Assembly (NCBI GenBank): GCA_934546935.1
Contig: CAKTEH010000006.1
Span: 62,001-126,000 of the forward strand
Length of the DNA: 64,000 nucleotides
Direction: 5' to 3'
Source of the DNA: an uncultured Eubacteriales bacterium
GTDB lineage: Bacteria > Bacillota > Clostridia > Oscillospirales > QAMX01
Part shown: piece by piece, positions 17,197 to 26,742 of the stretch
Layout: each line of letters opens with the position of its first letter
Position numbering within the stretch: the first letter of the stretch is position 1
Made by a program: the position numbers and the translations under genes
Notes under the pieces: model-generated
What the model saw: the letters and a program-made list of their open reading frames with translations, nothing else
Told to the model about the DNA's origin: nothing
Databases searched by the model: none

Positions 17197-17267
17197 ATAT
17201 AGTGTACCCCTTGTAGTTGGCTTGTCCCCATAGCTGAAGCAGTCCAAAACCCGGCAAGGCACTACAA

Positions 17268-17311
17268 AAAAAGCCGCCCTGCCTTTCCATCTAAAGACGG
17301 AAAGGCAGGGC
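17268..17311 (-). terminator. Terminator of the clpE-like gene
   Basis: A 13-bp stem, GCCCTGCCTTTCC with 17299-17311, and a T7 tract on the minus strand formed by the A-run just left of the stem. It lies 28 bases past the clpE-like stop codon. Confidence 0.85.
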
Positions 17312-17338
17312 AATATTTTTCCCCGGCACAGGGCCCCA

Positions 17339-19633
17339 TTAATACAGCACGATTTCCACACGCTCTTCGGCGGCAGTTGCGGACATGTGCGTAATATTCT
17401 GCGCATAAGCCTCGATCAGCTTCTGTGCGGCAACATCCTCCAATTCCTTCTGGATCAGACGCTGGAGATTGCGCGCGCCATATTTAATGGAAAAAGATTT
17501 CTTTACCAGGTAGGAAACCAGCGCCGCATCCCAGGCAAATTCAATCCCACGGCTTTCCATCGTATCCTTCAGCTCACGCAGGAAGATTTCTGCAATATGT
17601 GCAAAATTCTCCTCATCCAGATGATTGAAGGGGATAATTTCATCAATGCGGTTAATAAACTCCGGCCGCATGAACTCGGAAAGCGCCTTCATCGCACGGT
17701 CCTGCCCCTGTTGGGAAACCGTCCGTCCGAAGCCGAGGGAAGACTCGCTGCGATAGGAACCGGCATTCGAGGTCATGATAATCACAGTATTTTCAAAGTT
17801 GATCTTCCGGCCATGCGCGTCGGTGATATGGCCCTCGTCGAGAATTTGCAGCAGGATGTTCAGCACATCCGGATGCGCTTTCTCAATCTCATCAAACAAA
17901 ATGACACAATAGGGCCGGCGGCGGATCCGCTCAGTCAGCTGCCCTGCTTCATCGTAGCCAACATAGCCGGGAGGCGAACCAATGATGCGGGAAACCGCAT
18001 GCTTTTCCATAAATTCGGACATATCCAGCCGGATCAGCGCTTCCGGCGAGTCGAACATATCGCGGGCAAGCTGTTTGACAAGTTCCGTCTTACCGACGCC
18101 GGTCGGGCCGGTGAAGACAAAGGAAACCGGCTTATGCTTCGCTGACAGGCCAACACGGTTGCGGATAATCGCCGCAACGACAGCGTCCACCGCGGCATCC
18201 TGACCGATGATGCGCGCTTTCAGGCGCGTATCCATCCCTGCCAACCGCTCATATTCCGCCTGTGCGACCCGGGAGGCAGGAATATGTGTCCAGAGCTCTA
18301 TCACACGGGCAAGGTCGTCCATGCGTACCTCAGGCAGTGCAAGGCCGTCAATTTCCGCGATCCGGGCGCGGGCGCGCAGCTCGTTGGAGCGCAGCTCGGC
18401 AAGCTGGGCATAGGCGTCGCTGGAAGCGTCGGACATCAGAAGCTCGCGCGTTTTATCAATTTCCCGCAGCTCCCCTTCAAGCTTCTCACGCTCGACCAGG
18501 CTTTCATTGCGCAGGTTCAGCGAAGAACATGCCTCGTCGATCAGGTCAATCGCCTTATCCGGCAGATAGCGGTCGTAGATATAACGCTCCGACAGCAGCA
18601 CGGACTGCCGGCAGATTTCGTCGCTGATCTTTACCTTATGGAAGCTTTCATAATAGGGACGGATTCCCTCCAGGATTTTTACGGAATCATCAACCGATGG
18701 CTCATCCACAATGACCGGCTGGAAACGGCGCTCCAGTGCCGCATCTTTTTCGATGGACTTACGGTATTCGGCAAAAGTCGTCGCGCCGATTACCTGGATT
18801 TCCCCTCGTGAAAGCGCGGGTTTCAGGATATTGGCCGCGTTCATTGCCCCCTCTGCATCACCGGCCGCCATCAGGTTATGCACCTCGTCAATCACAAGGA
18901 TAATATTGCCAAGGCGCTTGATTTCCTCAATCAGCCCTTTAATCCGGCTCTCAAACTGGCCGCGGAACTGCGTCCCGGCCACAAGCGCAGTCAGGTCGAG
19001 CAGATAGACCTCTTTGTTCAACAGCTTTGCCGGAACCTGTGCATTGACAATGCGTACCGCAAAGCCTTCAGCCACCGCCGTTTTGCCCACGCCCGGCTCG
19101 CCAATCAGGCAGGGATTGTTCTTCTGGCGGCGGTTGAGGATCTGAATCATGCGCTCGATTTCCTCTTCACGGCCAATGACGCGGTCAAGTTTCCCCTCCC
19201 GGGCAGCGGCGGTAAGGTTCGTACAGTAATTTTCCAAAAATTTCTTCTTATTCTCGCGGCGCGGCGGCGGTCCCGGCTGGCCCGGACTTGACTGCCGTTC
19301 CTCCCCGCGGTTCCCGAAAAGGTTCTGGATAAAGGGGAAAGAAGCCGTGCCGCCCGCAGGCGGATCCTGGGCCTCCTCCTCCGGCGCATCGGGGATATCC
19401 GGCTCTTCAGCGCCAGCAAGCGCCTGTGCCGACTGTTGGGTCATCTCCTCAAGGTTATCCAGGTCTTCGTCCGTGATGCCCATATTCTGCATGACATCCT
19501 CTACCTGGCGGATGCCCATCTGCCGGGCGCACTTGAGGCAGAGCCCTTCGGAGATTGTCTTCCCATTTTCAATTTTCGTGACAAACACAACCGCAATATT
19601 CTTCTTACAGCGGGAACAATACTTAATTTTCAT
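17339..19633 (-). CDS. clpE: ATP-dependent Clp unfoldase, ClpE-type with N-terminal zinc finger
   Basis: The 764-residue AAA+ protein has two ATPase modules: Walker A GEPGVGKT at 178-185 and a second [10 protein letters not shown] in the C-terminal half, each with Walker B. A middle coiled region separates them. In place of the double Clp_N repeat it has a zinc finger (Cys6, Cys9, Cys32, Cys35) and a Pro/Glu-rich linker to residue 130, the ClpE arrangement. It should unfold proteins for ClpP, encoded at 44 kb. No CtsR gene or operator is seen here. Its ATG overlaps the end of the pgsA-like gene by 11 bases, so the two are coupled. A ClpC label would be the alternative. Confidence 0.9.
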   Translation of the reverse strand: MKIKYCSRCKKNIAVVFVTKIENGKTISEGLCLKCARQMGIRQVEDVMQNMGITDEDLDNLEEMTQQSAQALAGAEEPDIPDAPEEEAQDPPAGGTASFPFIQNLFGNRGEERQSSPGQPGPPPRRENKKKFLENYCTNLTAAAREGKLDRVIGREEEIERMIQILNRRQKNNPCLIGEPGVGKTAVAEGFAVRIVNAQVPAKLLNKEVYLLDLTALVAGTQFRGQFESRIKGLIEEIKRLGNIILVIDEVHNLMAAGDAEGAMNAANILKPALSRGEIQVIGATTFAEYRKSIEKDAALERRFQPVIVDEPSVDDSVKILEGIRPYYESFHKVKISDEICRQSVLLSERYIYDRYLPDKAIDLIDEACSSLNLRNESLVEREKLEGELREIDKTRELLMSDASSDAYAQLAELRSNELRARARIAEIDGLALPEVRMDDLARVIELWTHIPASRVAQAEYERLAGMDTRLKARIIGQDAAVDAVVAAIIRNRVGLSAKHKPVSFVFTGPTGVGKTELVKQLARDMFDSPEALIRLDMSEFMEKHAVSRIIGSPPGYVGYDEAGQLTERIRRRPYCVILFDEIEKAHPDVLNILLQILDEGHITDAHGRKINFENTVIIMTSNAGSYRSESSLGFGRTVSQQGQDRAMKALSEFMRPEFINRIDEIIPFNHLDEENFAHIAEIFLRELKDTMESRGIEFAWDAALVSYLVKKSFSIKYGARNLQRLIQKELEDVAAQKLIEAYAQNITHMSATAAEERVEIVLY

Positions 19634-20171
19634 GGATTTCCTCTTTCGCTTGATTCATACTTTTCGCCGCACGGAACGCATAAACAATTCCGGCGCCATA
19701 TTCGGCTGCCAGGACGGCAAGCCATAAGGCATTGGAAAGCCCAGCCGGGATGGGGAAAAGGATCTGGGCCAGCGTCAACGCGCACAGCGAAAACTCTGCT
19801 CCTTTTCCCAGCAGGTTAGACGCGGGCACATCATGCAGCCGTCTGTAAAACAGCAACGTCCCGGCAAGCATCGACAGTTCCTTGACAAAAATCAAAACTA
19901 CCGCCCAAACCGGGATTACACCGGCGGCAGCCAGGCATACGCTTGCAGCACCCTTCATCAGTTTATCCGCAAGCGGGTCGAGGAGTCTGCCGAGTTTTGT
20001 AATACACTGATATTTTCTTGCAATATAGCCGTCAAGGATATCTGTCAGCGCCGCAAAAAGAAAAACCGCGCCTGCCGCATAGTATGCGCCTTCAAAATCC
20101 GCAAAAAACACAAAGATAAAAACCGGCACCAACAGCAGCCGCAGGACAGACAGCGCGTTCGGGATATTCAA
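19623..20171 (-). CDS. pgsA: CDP-alcohol phosphatidyltransferase, PgsA-like
   Basis: A 182-residue membrane enzyme with the family signature D-x2-DG-x2-AR-x8-G-x3-D-x3-D, visible as DILDGYIARK followed by GRLLDPLADK. It most likely makes phosphatidylglycerolphosphate from CDP-diacylglycerol and glycerol-3-phosphate; cardiolipin or another CDP-alcohol product cannot be excluded. I choose the TTG at 20171: AGAGGTGG precedes it and it gives the usual MNIPN start. A TTG at 20195 would lie about 8 nt from the predicted transcript start. First gene of a unit with clpE. Confidence 0.87.
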   Translation of the reverse strand: MNIPNALSVLRLLLVPVFIFVFFADFEGAYYAAGAVFLFAALTDILDGYIARKYQCITKLGRLLDPLADKLMKGAASVCLAAAGVIPVWAVVLIFVKELSMLAGTLLFYRRLHDVPASNLLGKGAEFSLCALTLAQILFPIPAGLSNALWLAVLAAEYGAGIVYAFRAAKSMNQAKEEIHEN

Positions 20172-20209
20172 AAAATCCACCTCTGCCTTACTCAAATCTC
20201 TACTATAAT

Positions 20210-20238
20210 ATTATACAATATTGCGTACTGTTTGTCAC
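20210..20238 (-). promoter_or_regulatory. Promoter of the pgsA-clpE unit
   Basis: Minus-strand GTGACA (20238-20233) and a perfect TATAAT (20215-20210), 17 bp apart. Confidence 0.7.
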
Positions 20239-20293
20239 GAAAAAAATCCCGGCATACACAATTTTCTGGATTTCCCAGCGAATGCCGGAATAG

Positions 20294-20325
20294 AAAAAGC
20301 GCGGGGAAAATTCCCCGCGCTTTTT
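20294..20325 (-). terminator. Terminator of the SLH protein gene (bidirectional)
   Basis: A 15-bp stem, AAAAAGCGCGGGGAA with 20311-20325 and a 2-nt loop, ending in T5 on either strand. It lies 23 bases beyond the SLH gene stop. Confidence 0.88.
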
Positions 20326-20347
20326 AATTTACAATAAGGAGGATTCC

Positions 20348-23300
20348 TTACTTAACGTAAACCGCAACAAGAATGAAGTTGGTGGTTTCAAGAGCGAAGC
20401 CAGCGCAATCCTTATAATCCTTCTTGTACTCGTTGCTGTAGCCAACATATACGTCGTCAGAGGTACCGTCGACATTGTCAGCGCCGTCGTCGATCTCGAC
20501 GTAGACAACCGTCTTCTTGGTATCAAGCTTTACTTCGTAGTAGTTGCCGCGGAAATCTTCGCCCCAGAAGCTGGTAGCGGAAGAAATCGTGCCGGAACCA
20601 GCAAAGATGATATTGCCGAGGCCCTCAATATAATCGAGGTAACCGGTAATATCGCCGCCGACAGCGGTGATCTCGGTAACGAAGCCTTCAGCGTCCTTCT
20701 TGATCAGGAGGAGGTCGCCTTCATCAGCGCCGCCCATGCCGATGCGGGTGTAAATCTTTTCAGACTTAACGCCTTCAGCAGAGAGGGTCAGGACTTCGAT
20801 CTGCCAGCCGTTAGTGTTGACAGCGCCGGTAAAGCCAGCGAAGACAACAAGTTCATAGCCGTCATTTCCAATCCAGCCATAGGGCAGCAGGTTAATATCC
20901 TCAGCCGTGATCTTCATGGCCTTAACATAGGTCTTGCCGCCGAGAACCGTGTAGATCAGTTCATCATGGACATCGCCCTCGAATTCCGGATCATCGGTTT
21001 CGTCTGCGAAGAAGCGGCTGTTGAAGGTATCTGCATTGAACGCAACCCAACGCTTCATGCCGTTCATGACAGTCGCGCCATAAGCAAAGACTACGCCATT
21101 GTTGGCATTGAGGAGGGTATAAGCGGAACGGATGTCGCCGCTTGCGTTTTTCTTAAGGGAAGCGATGTACTCCGCAACCTTCTCGCTGAAGATTGTGTCA
21201 TCAAAGCCCTTGATGATTTCATACATCGGAACAAATTCAGCTCCGGAAAAGTCTTCACCCGGATCGGTGCCGTCAGGAAGGACAATACCCCAGACATTGG
21301 CCATATTATCAGTCTGAACGCCAGGAACATCGCGGCCCTGGACGAGTTTGAACTTGCCCCACATGATGGTCGGCTTGATATCGTCTTCATCAACGCTTAC
21401 ATAGTTGCGCAGATGCCAGAAGCCGTTGGCCATGTAAATCTGGAAGGATTCGCCGTCAAACGGATCGACATCAAGGGTGATGGTGATATCCGCGTCCGTC
21501 AGGAATACGAAACCAACACACTCATCGATATCTTCGATACCATAGAATTCATGGGAATCGGAAACTTTGTAGAAGCGGTAGCCCTGGATGGACTTGTAGT
21601 CTTCGACAGCATATTCAGTACCGTCAACAGTAATCTTGCGATTGCTCATCTCAATGGTATCATTCTTGTTGACAAAGACATACTTCTGCGTCCAGGTATT
21701 CCAATATTCGAAGCCGGTAGCATCCTTATCAAGATCCATAACTGCGAGGATCTTACCATACTTAGCGAGCTTGGAATAATTGACAGTTTCCTTCGCCATC
21801 AGTTCGCTGACAACGTTTTCTGTGAAGACAACGTCCTTGTTCGTGGTGACGTCATACTCCCACTCGAAAGCTTCATACCAGTTATAGGTCTGGTTAGCAT
21901 TCCAGTAGTTCGCAGTGTAGAAGGAAACAACATCGTCGGAATAATCACCATCGGTGAAGTAAACGAGCGTGTTTTCAAGATCCGGATCGCCGACGTAGAC
22001 CGTACGGTTTTCGTTGACCTCGCTGACATAAGCCCAGAAATACTCATTCTTCTCGTTGACGAACTGAGCATAAGCCATGTTCTTATACATGGTAACCGGG
22101 CTGGACCACTGAACAAAGATGCCGTAGTTGCCGGCAAAAGCGGTCTTTTCGGAAACCTTTACAGCAAACACATAGCCAGCGGTCTTCTCGGTGTTGTAAA
22201 CGATATCGAAATCGTAGTAAGTATCCGAGATGCCTGTGAAGGGTAAGTAGCCGGTCTGATTGATGCCGAGGGCATACTGGATGGTCTCGGTAGTATCAAC
22301 CCAAGCCTTGAAGGTGCCATTGGAGTTGGTGGAAGCGTAAGTACCATACTTCAGGCCAGCGTAGACGGTGCCGTCTTCGGTGGTCAGGGTCAGAGCGCCC
22401 TTCGCGGAGATCGCGGTAACCTTAGCGGTAACCGTCTTAACGCCAAGCTGCGCATAGGTCAGACGCTCGATGATGGCGAATTCGTACTTGCCGTCACCAT
22501 CGTTGTCGATGAGCTTGTAGACGCCCCAGTTGGCCTTTCCATAAGCGGCTTCAAAGGTAGCACGGTCGCTGACCTTCTCATCAACATAGAATACGCAATG
22601 ATCGTCATAGAAGACATTCTGCTTCTTGGTAGCAGCTGCATCTTTTTCGAAAACGAGCGTGCCGTCGTCAACCGTGCCGGTAACGACTTTGTAGTACTTG
22701 CCGTCTTCTTCTTCATAAGCGGCGTACAGGGTACGGTAGCCCTGGACATCCTGGCTCTTGGAGACGAGGAGGGTGTACTTGCAGCCGATGTCTTCGGAAA
22801 TGTCGACGTCTTCTTCAACGCACAGGATGCCGGACTTGAAATACTTCACGTCGCCGGCGGTGCCGATGCGGAAGGAGAATACGCTGTAGTCGTTCTTGCC
22901 GATGGAGGCGACGTCGAGCAGGATGGCGCCTTCGATGATCTCGAGGTCAAAGACTTTTTCAGCGATCGTGGTGATATTGCCCTTGCCGTCCTTAACTTCG
23001 CACATCAGGGTGTTGGCAAGCATGATGAACATATCGCCGCGGTCAAGAACGTTTTCATACAGGCCCTTGGTGGTGATGCCATCATCAATGCCCAGCGCGA
23101 TGGCGTGAGACTGAGCCTGGAGGGCGTAGTCGTTGCCGGAAGCTTCTTTGCCGAGCAGACGGACGAGCATGGCAGCGGCCTGAGCGCCGGTGACATAGTC
23201 GTTCACGCCGAAGTTACCGTCGGTATAACCGAAAGCAACTTTGGAAGCATACGCCCAGTTGAGGTAAGGAGCGTACCAAGCTTCGGTATCAACATCCTTA

Positions 23301-23593
23301 TACTGGGAGGTCTTGGAATAATAAGCGTCGATGCCGTCGTCGCCGCCGTTGGTCAGACGATAGATGAACGCTACCATCTGCGGACGGGTGACCTTGCCAG
23401 CGCCGAGCTCATCAGCACCCATACCCGCGAGAACGCCGAGCGGCTGCAGAAGGCCGGCGGCCTCGAGCTGCGCGTCAGTAAACTGATCGGCATCCTTCAC
23501 ATCGAGTACGGTCTTGATGCTTGCGCCTGCGAACATGGTCATGACCATAGCCAGGGCCAGTGCAAGAGCAAGTACCTTTTTGAGGTTACTCAT
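20348..23593 (-). CDS. Large secreted S-layer homology (SLH) domain protein
   Basis: A 1081-residue protein with a signal peptide (basic MSNLKK, then a long Ala/Leu/Met core to about residue 25). The first 200 residues form an SLH region. A degenerate first unit ends KVTRPQMVAFIYRLTNG; a clear second unit has YKDVDTEAWYAPYLNWAYASKVAFGYTDGNFG; the third, around GIDDGITTKG, is weak. These bind cell-wall polymers. The remaining 850 residues are acidic, Tyr/Asp-rich and beta-like, with no domain I recognise. A near-consensus promoter, strong GGAGG site and tight terminator suggest a highly expressed surface protein, possibly the S-layer subunit. Confidence 0.88.
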   Translation of the reverse strand: MSNLKKVLALALALAMVMTMFAGASIKTVLDVKDADQFTDAQLEAAGLLQPLGVLAGMGADELGAGKVTRPQMVAFIYRLTNGGDDGIDAYYSKTSQYKDVDTEAWYAPYLNWAYASKVAFGYTDGNFGVNDYVTGAQAAAMLVRLLGKEASGNDYALQAQSHAIALGIDDGITTKGLYENVLDRGDMFIMLANTLMCEVKDGKGNITTIAEKVFDLEIIEGAILLDVASIGKNDYSVFSFRIGTAGDVKYFKSGILCVEEDVDISEDIGCKYTLLVSKSQDVQGYRTLYAAYEEEDGKYYKVVTGTVDDGTLVFEKDAAATKKQNVFYDDHCVFYVDEKVSDRATFEAAYGKANWGVYKLIDNDGDGKYEFAIIERLTYAQLGVKTVTAKVTAISAKGALTLTTEDGTVYAGLKYGTYASTNSNGTFKAWVDTTETIQYALGINQTGYLPFTGISDTYYDFDIVYNTEKTAGYVFAVKVSEKTAFAGNYGIFVQWSSPVTMYKNMAYAQFVNEKNEYFWAYVSEVNENRTVYVGDPDLENTLVYFTDGDYSDDVVSFYTANYWNANQTYNWYEAFEWEYDVTTNKDVVFTENVVSELMAKETVNYSKLAKYGKILAVMDLDKDATGFEYWNTWTQKYVFVNKNDTIEMSNRKITVDGTEYAVEDYKSIQGYRFYKVSDSHEFYGIEDIDECVGFVFLTDADITITLDVDPFDGESFQIYMANGFWHLRNYVSVDEDDIKPTIMWGKFKLVQGRDVPGVQTDNMANVWGIVLPDGTDPGEDFSGAEFVPMYEIIKGFDDTIFSEKVAEYIASLKKNASGDIRSAYTLLNANNGVVFAYGATVMNGMKRWVAFNADTFNSRFFADETDDPEFEGDVHDELIYTVLGGKTYVKAMKITAEDINLLPYGWIGNDGYELVVFAGFTGAVNTNGWQIEVLTLSAEGVKSEKIYTRIGMGGADEGDLLLIKKDAEGFVTEITAVGGDITGYLDYIEGLGNIIFAGSGTISSATSFWGEDFRGNYYEVKLDTKKTVVYVEIDDGADNVDGTSDDVYVGYSNEYKKDYKDCAGFALETTNFILVAVYVK

Positions 23594-23669
23594 TGTGGGA
23601 ATCCTCCTTGAAATATTTACCTAAGGGGTATATCCTCGCGGCAATGCTGCGGGTTCCCTTGGCATTTAC

Positions 23670-23698
23670 ATAATAACTGCTCCGGGACGTCCCGTCAA
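23670..23698 (-). promoter_or_regulatory. Strong promoter of the SLH protein gene
   Basis: Minus-strand TTGACG (23698-23693) and TATTAT (23675-23670), spacer 17 bp. The predicted leader is about 70 nt and ends with AAGGAGG before the ATG at 23593. Confidence 0.8.
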
Positions 23699-23797
23699 GA
23701 TTTTACGGGAAGATGTAACAAGACTGTAACAAAGAGGCGTTTTCCGGTAACATTCCGAAATATTGGCTCTGCACATGGCTTTTTCCGATGCGTTTGC

Positions 23798-23840
23798 CTG
23801 TAAAATTTCCCCGTCGGGGCAAAAGTTCCCGCCGGGGAAA
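23798..23840 (-). terminator. Probable terminator of the xpaC-telA-lemA-TPM operon
   Basis: TTTCCCC at 23806-23812 pairs with GGGGAAA at 23834-23840 around an interrupted GC-rich inner stem. On the minus strand TTTTAC follows. It sits 23 bases past the TPM gene stop. Confidence 0.6.
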
Positions 23841-23862
23841 GTTTTTCTGTTTTTCCGGATAT

Positions 23863-24990
23863 TCAGCGTCCTCTGCGCCCTGCGCCGCCGCCGCGGGTAG
23901 AACCGCCGCCGCCGCGGGCGCCGGAGGAAAAGCCCGAACGCGAGAAGCCGCCTGCGCTGCGTCCTGCGGAAGAGGAGCGTCCTGCGCCGCCGCCGCGGGA
24001 CGAGCCGCCAAGACCGCCTGGCCGCGAAGCGGGCCGGGATGCGCCGCTCATGCCGCCGGGCCGGGAACCGCCAAGGCCGGGGCCTGCGCCAAAACCGCCG
24101 TGCGAAGGCCGGGACGGCCGCGGAGGCGGTGGGGGGGGAGGTGCGGGTCTCCGGGGGGCGCGCCGCGGGCCGGGGCCCATGCCGGGCCCTGGGGGCGGCG
24201 GGGCAAAGGGGCGCGGGGGGGGCGGACGGTGCCGCGAAGACCAGAATGCGCGGTTAAATACGGAATAATGATAGCCGCGCCGCCGCAGGTAGACGGTGCG
24301 CGGGATGGTGACCACCAGCGCTACCACGACGGCGAGTACAAGGATGCAGACGAATACCGTCCCAAGGACGCGGCCGATCGCACCTGCGCCGCCGCGGTTA
24401 TTTTCAAGGAGGGGGTCGTCCTGTGCCGCAGGCGGCAGCGTTTCCATACCCTCCGGCGGGGTAACGACGGTTTCCTGCTGGCTCAGCTGCACATTATAAT
24501 AGCGGCTGTACCAGCCCATAAGCGCATCAAACAATTTTTTGACGCCCGCGTCGTACTGGGCCGCCGCGAAATCCGTTTCCAGATAATTATACAGGTAGTC
24601 GCCCAAAAGGCTGGAGGTCATCGCGGTGGAAAGCCCGGAACCCTGGGTCGCCCAATATTCCTGCTCCCCTACGGCAAGCAGGACAAGCATGCCGTTGTTT
24701 TTCTCTGCGTCGCCGATGCCCCATTCATTAAACAACTGCGTAGAATATTCCTCGATATCCACGCCGTCAAGGAAATCGACCGTAACGACGACCAGCTGTG
24801 CGCCGGTCTGCGAAGCTAAGGAATTGTTATAGGCCACAATATAGCTTTCCGTTTCCGGAAGGATTACGTCGGCATAGTCGGCAACATAAAAGCTGTCGGA
24901 CTGATCCACGACATCGAAAGCCAGCGCGCACGGAAAGGCGAGCAGGCAGATACATAAAAGCAGTGCGCTTGCGCGCTGGATTTTTTTCAT
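23863..24990 (-). CDS. TPM-domain membrane protein with Pro/Gly/Arg-rich tail
   Basis: A 375-residue exported protein: signal peptide, TPM (YgcG-like) domain about residues 30-150 (VYVADYADVI-type start, LVVVTVDFLDG, NNGMLVLLAV), a linker, one transmembrane helix near 215-238, then about 135 cytoplasmic residues of extreme low complexity. The tail has blocks of Pro (seven in a row), then Gly/Ser/Arg repeats of the SRGGG type. TPM proteins are linked to membrane stress and photosystem repair in other groups; here function is unknown. The ATG at 24990 is preferred over 24999 because GGTAAAGG gives proper spacing. Last gene of the operon. Confidence 0.85.
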   Translation of the reverse strand: MKKIQRASALLLCICLLAFPCALAFDVVDQSDSFYVADYADVILPETESYIVAYNNSLASQTGAQLVVVTVDFLDGVDIEEYSTQLFNEWGIGDAEKNNGMLVLLAVGEQEYWATQGSGLSTAMTSSLLGDYLYNYLETDFAAAQYDAGVKKLFDALMGWYSRYYNVQLSQQETVVTPPEGMETLPPAAQDDPLLENNRGGAGAIGRVLGTVFVCILVLAVVVALVVTIPRTVYLRRRGYHYSVFNRAFWSSRHRPPPPRPFAPPPPGPGMGPGPRRAPRRPAPPPPPPPRPSRPSHGGFGAGPGLGGSRPGGMSGASRPASRPGGLGGSSRGGGAGRSSSAGRSAGGFSRSGFSSGARGGGGSTRGGGAGRRGR

Positions 24991-25002
24991 AATATCCATC
25001 CT

Positions 25003-25557
25003 TTACCGGTAATACTGTGCGCTTGGGGTGAAGGTGATAATCCGGAAGATATTGGCCGGGAAACGGGAAAGCGTTTCTTCGTTGACCGATTTGACATATT
25101 CATTATACCCATCGTGGGAGATGGTGGCGTTATAGGATTCCAGATCGGTCATAATGCCGATGCGGTAATTTTCATCCGTATCGGAAAGCTCAAGCGCCTC
25201 CAGTTCGGCGTTGACCGCCGCCGCAGCCTCGCTAAGCGCCTTATTTGCGCTGCAGGCGCGTCCAGGATCGCGCTCACCCTCCAGCCGGTTGGCTGCGGCG
25301 TCCAGCTCGCGGATACATGCAGCGTCTTCCTCAAGATAACGCAGCGCGACGGTTTTCAAATTGCGCGCAAGCGCCGCCCGGCTCTGCAGATCGGTATAGA
25401 TGCTGTAGCCGGAGCCGTCGGTACCCTCTATAAACGCAGCTTCCACAGAATCGAGCACCGCGGAAAGCCCCCGGCGCGCACTGACGAAGGTGGAAACGAG
25501 GACCACCGCAAGCAGCACGCATACGGCAACGCGCATTTTTTTGGATTTTTTCGGCAT
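25003..25557 (-). CDS. LemA-like protein
   Basis: The 184-residue protein has an N-terminal membrane anchor (about residues 8-25) and a helical outside domain. LemA-type features are the SYNATISHDGYNEYVKSVNEETLSRFPANIF stretch near the C-terminus, whose NxxVxxFPxNI pattern is typical, and long helices rich in Ala and Glu. Sequence identity to canonical LemA is low in the middle. LemA and TPM genes are adjacent in very many bacteria. The start has GGAGGGG upstream. Confidence 0.75.
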   Translation of the reverse strand: MPKKSKKMRVAVCVLLAVVLVSTFVSARRGLSAVLDSVEAAFIEGTDGSGYSIYTDLQSRAALARNLKTVALRYLEEDAACIRELDAAANRLEGERDPGRACSANKALSEAAAAVNAELEALELSDTDENYRIGIMTDLESYNATISHDGYNEYVKSVNEETLSRFPANIFRIITFTPSAQYYR

Positions 25558-25580
25558 CGGCCCGCCCCTCCTTTATGCAA

Positions 25581-26717
25581 TCAGCCGCGAAGCTCCAAAA
25601 GCTTCTGTTTCAGTTCGCCTTCGATCCTGCCGAGCTCCTGCTCCGCCGCACGGCGGCTTGCGGCGCCTTCCTTCTGGATATTGACGACCTCGTCGAGCGT
25701 TTCAATCAGCTGCCGGTTCGTATGCTGCAGCGTCTCAATATCGATAATCGCCCGCTCGGATTCGCGCGCGGTAGCAACAGTGCCCATTTTGAGCATGTCC
25801 GCATTCTTCTTCAGAAGCTCGTTTGTCATGTTGTTGACGGCATTCTGCGCCGCCGTTGCTTCCCGCGAATGCTCCAACCCAAGCGACAGCACCATCTGGC
25901 TTTTCCAAAGCGGGATGGTATTGACAAGCGAGGTCTGGATTTTTTCGACCATCATCGCATCGTTGTTCTGCAGCAGGCGTGTCTGCGGGCCCATCTGGAT
26001 CGACACCATCCGCGTCAGCTCCAAGTCGTGCAGTTTCTTTTCAAAGCGGGTGCACAGGTTTGCCAGGTCGTTATAGGCCTGCGCATCCTCCTGAAGGCCG
26101 GATTTCTCCGCGCGGTCGCGCAGCGCTGCCAGCTCGCCCTCCCGGGTCAGCTTCAGCTTCTTCTGCCCGGCAAGGATATACATCGTCAGTTCCTTATAAT
26201 ATTTCAGGTTCAGGTCATACATCTGATCGAGCATGGCGATATCCTTTAAAAGCGTTACCTGATGCTTTTCCAGGATTTCGCAAATCTTATTGACGTTGAC
26301 CTCCGCTTTGTTATACTGTGTTTTCAGGTTTTCCACGCGGTCGCGCGCACGGCGGAAAAAGCCGCGCTTCTGCTCGGACATATCCACGCCTTTCAGCTCA
26401 TTAACCAGGCTCGACAGCGTATCGCCGATCTCGCCAAGATCCTTGGTACGCACGGAAGCCAGCGCGCTTTCTGAAAAAGCGGCGACATGCTTCTGCGCCG
26501 CGGCACCGTACTGCAGCACCATCTTCGAGTCGGAAATATCGAGTTTTTCGGCAAAATCGCTGACCGCCCTGCGTTCCGCCTCCGAAAGCATCGCTTCATC
26601 CAAGCCGGGCTGCGCGGTCTCGGAAACCGCCTTTTCCTCCGCGTCCGCAGCCACAAGCTCCGGCCCCAGATCAGGCTCAAGCGTCAGCTCCGGGACCATA
26701 TTCTTTTCCATATCCAT
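25581..26717 (-). CDS. telA: TelA family (toxic anion resistance) protein
   Basis: A 378-residue cytoplasmic, highly helical protein of the TelA/KlaA family, first linked to tellurite resistance and also to antibiotic tolerance. Recognisable stretches are GDTLSSLVNELKGVD, FFRRARDRVENLKTQYNKAEVN and the SLVNTIPLWKSQMVLSLGLEH segment shared by the family. The C-terminal part is predicted coiled coil. It follows the XpaC-like gene, the standard pairing, and precedes lemA by 23 nt in the same operon. Confidence 0.9.
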   Translation of the reverse strand: MDMEKNMVPELTLEPDLGPELVAADAEEKAVSETAQPGLDEAMLSEAERRAVSDFAEKLDISDSKMVLQYGAAAQKHVAAFSESALASVRTKDLGEIGDTLSSLVNELKGVDMSEQKRGFFRRARDRVENLKTQYNKAEVNVNKICEILEKHQVTLLKDIAMLDQMYDLNLKYYKELTMYILAGQKKLKLTREGELAALRDRAEKSGLQEDAQAYNDLANLCTRFEKKLHDLELTRMVSIQMGPQTRLLQNNDAMMVEKIQTSLVNTIPLWKSQMVLSLGLEHSREATAAQNAVNNMTNELLKKNADMLKMGTVATARESERAIIDIETLQHTNRQLIETLDEVVNIQKEGAASRRAAEQELGRIEGELKQKLLELRG

Positions 26718-26742
26718 AACGAAAGCCGCTCCTTTTCATTCT

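Noticed and set aside
20966..22246. 426-codon open frame on the plus strand inside the SLH gene
   Set aside because: It mirrors the SLH codons, lacks a ribosome site and family similarity, and the SLH frame has signal peptide, domains, promoter and terminator.
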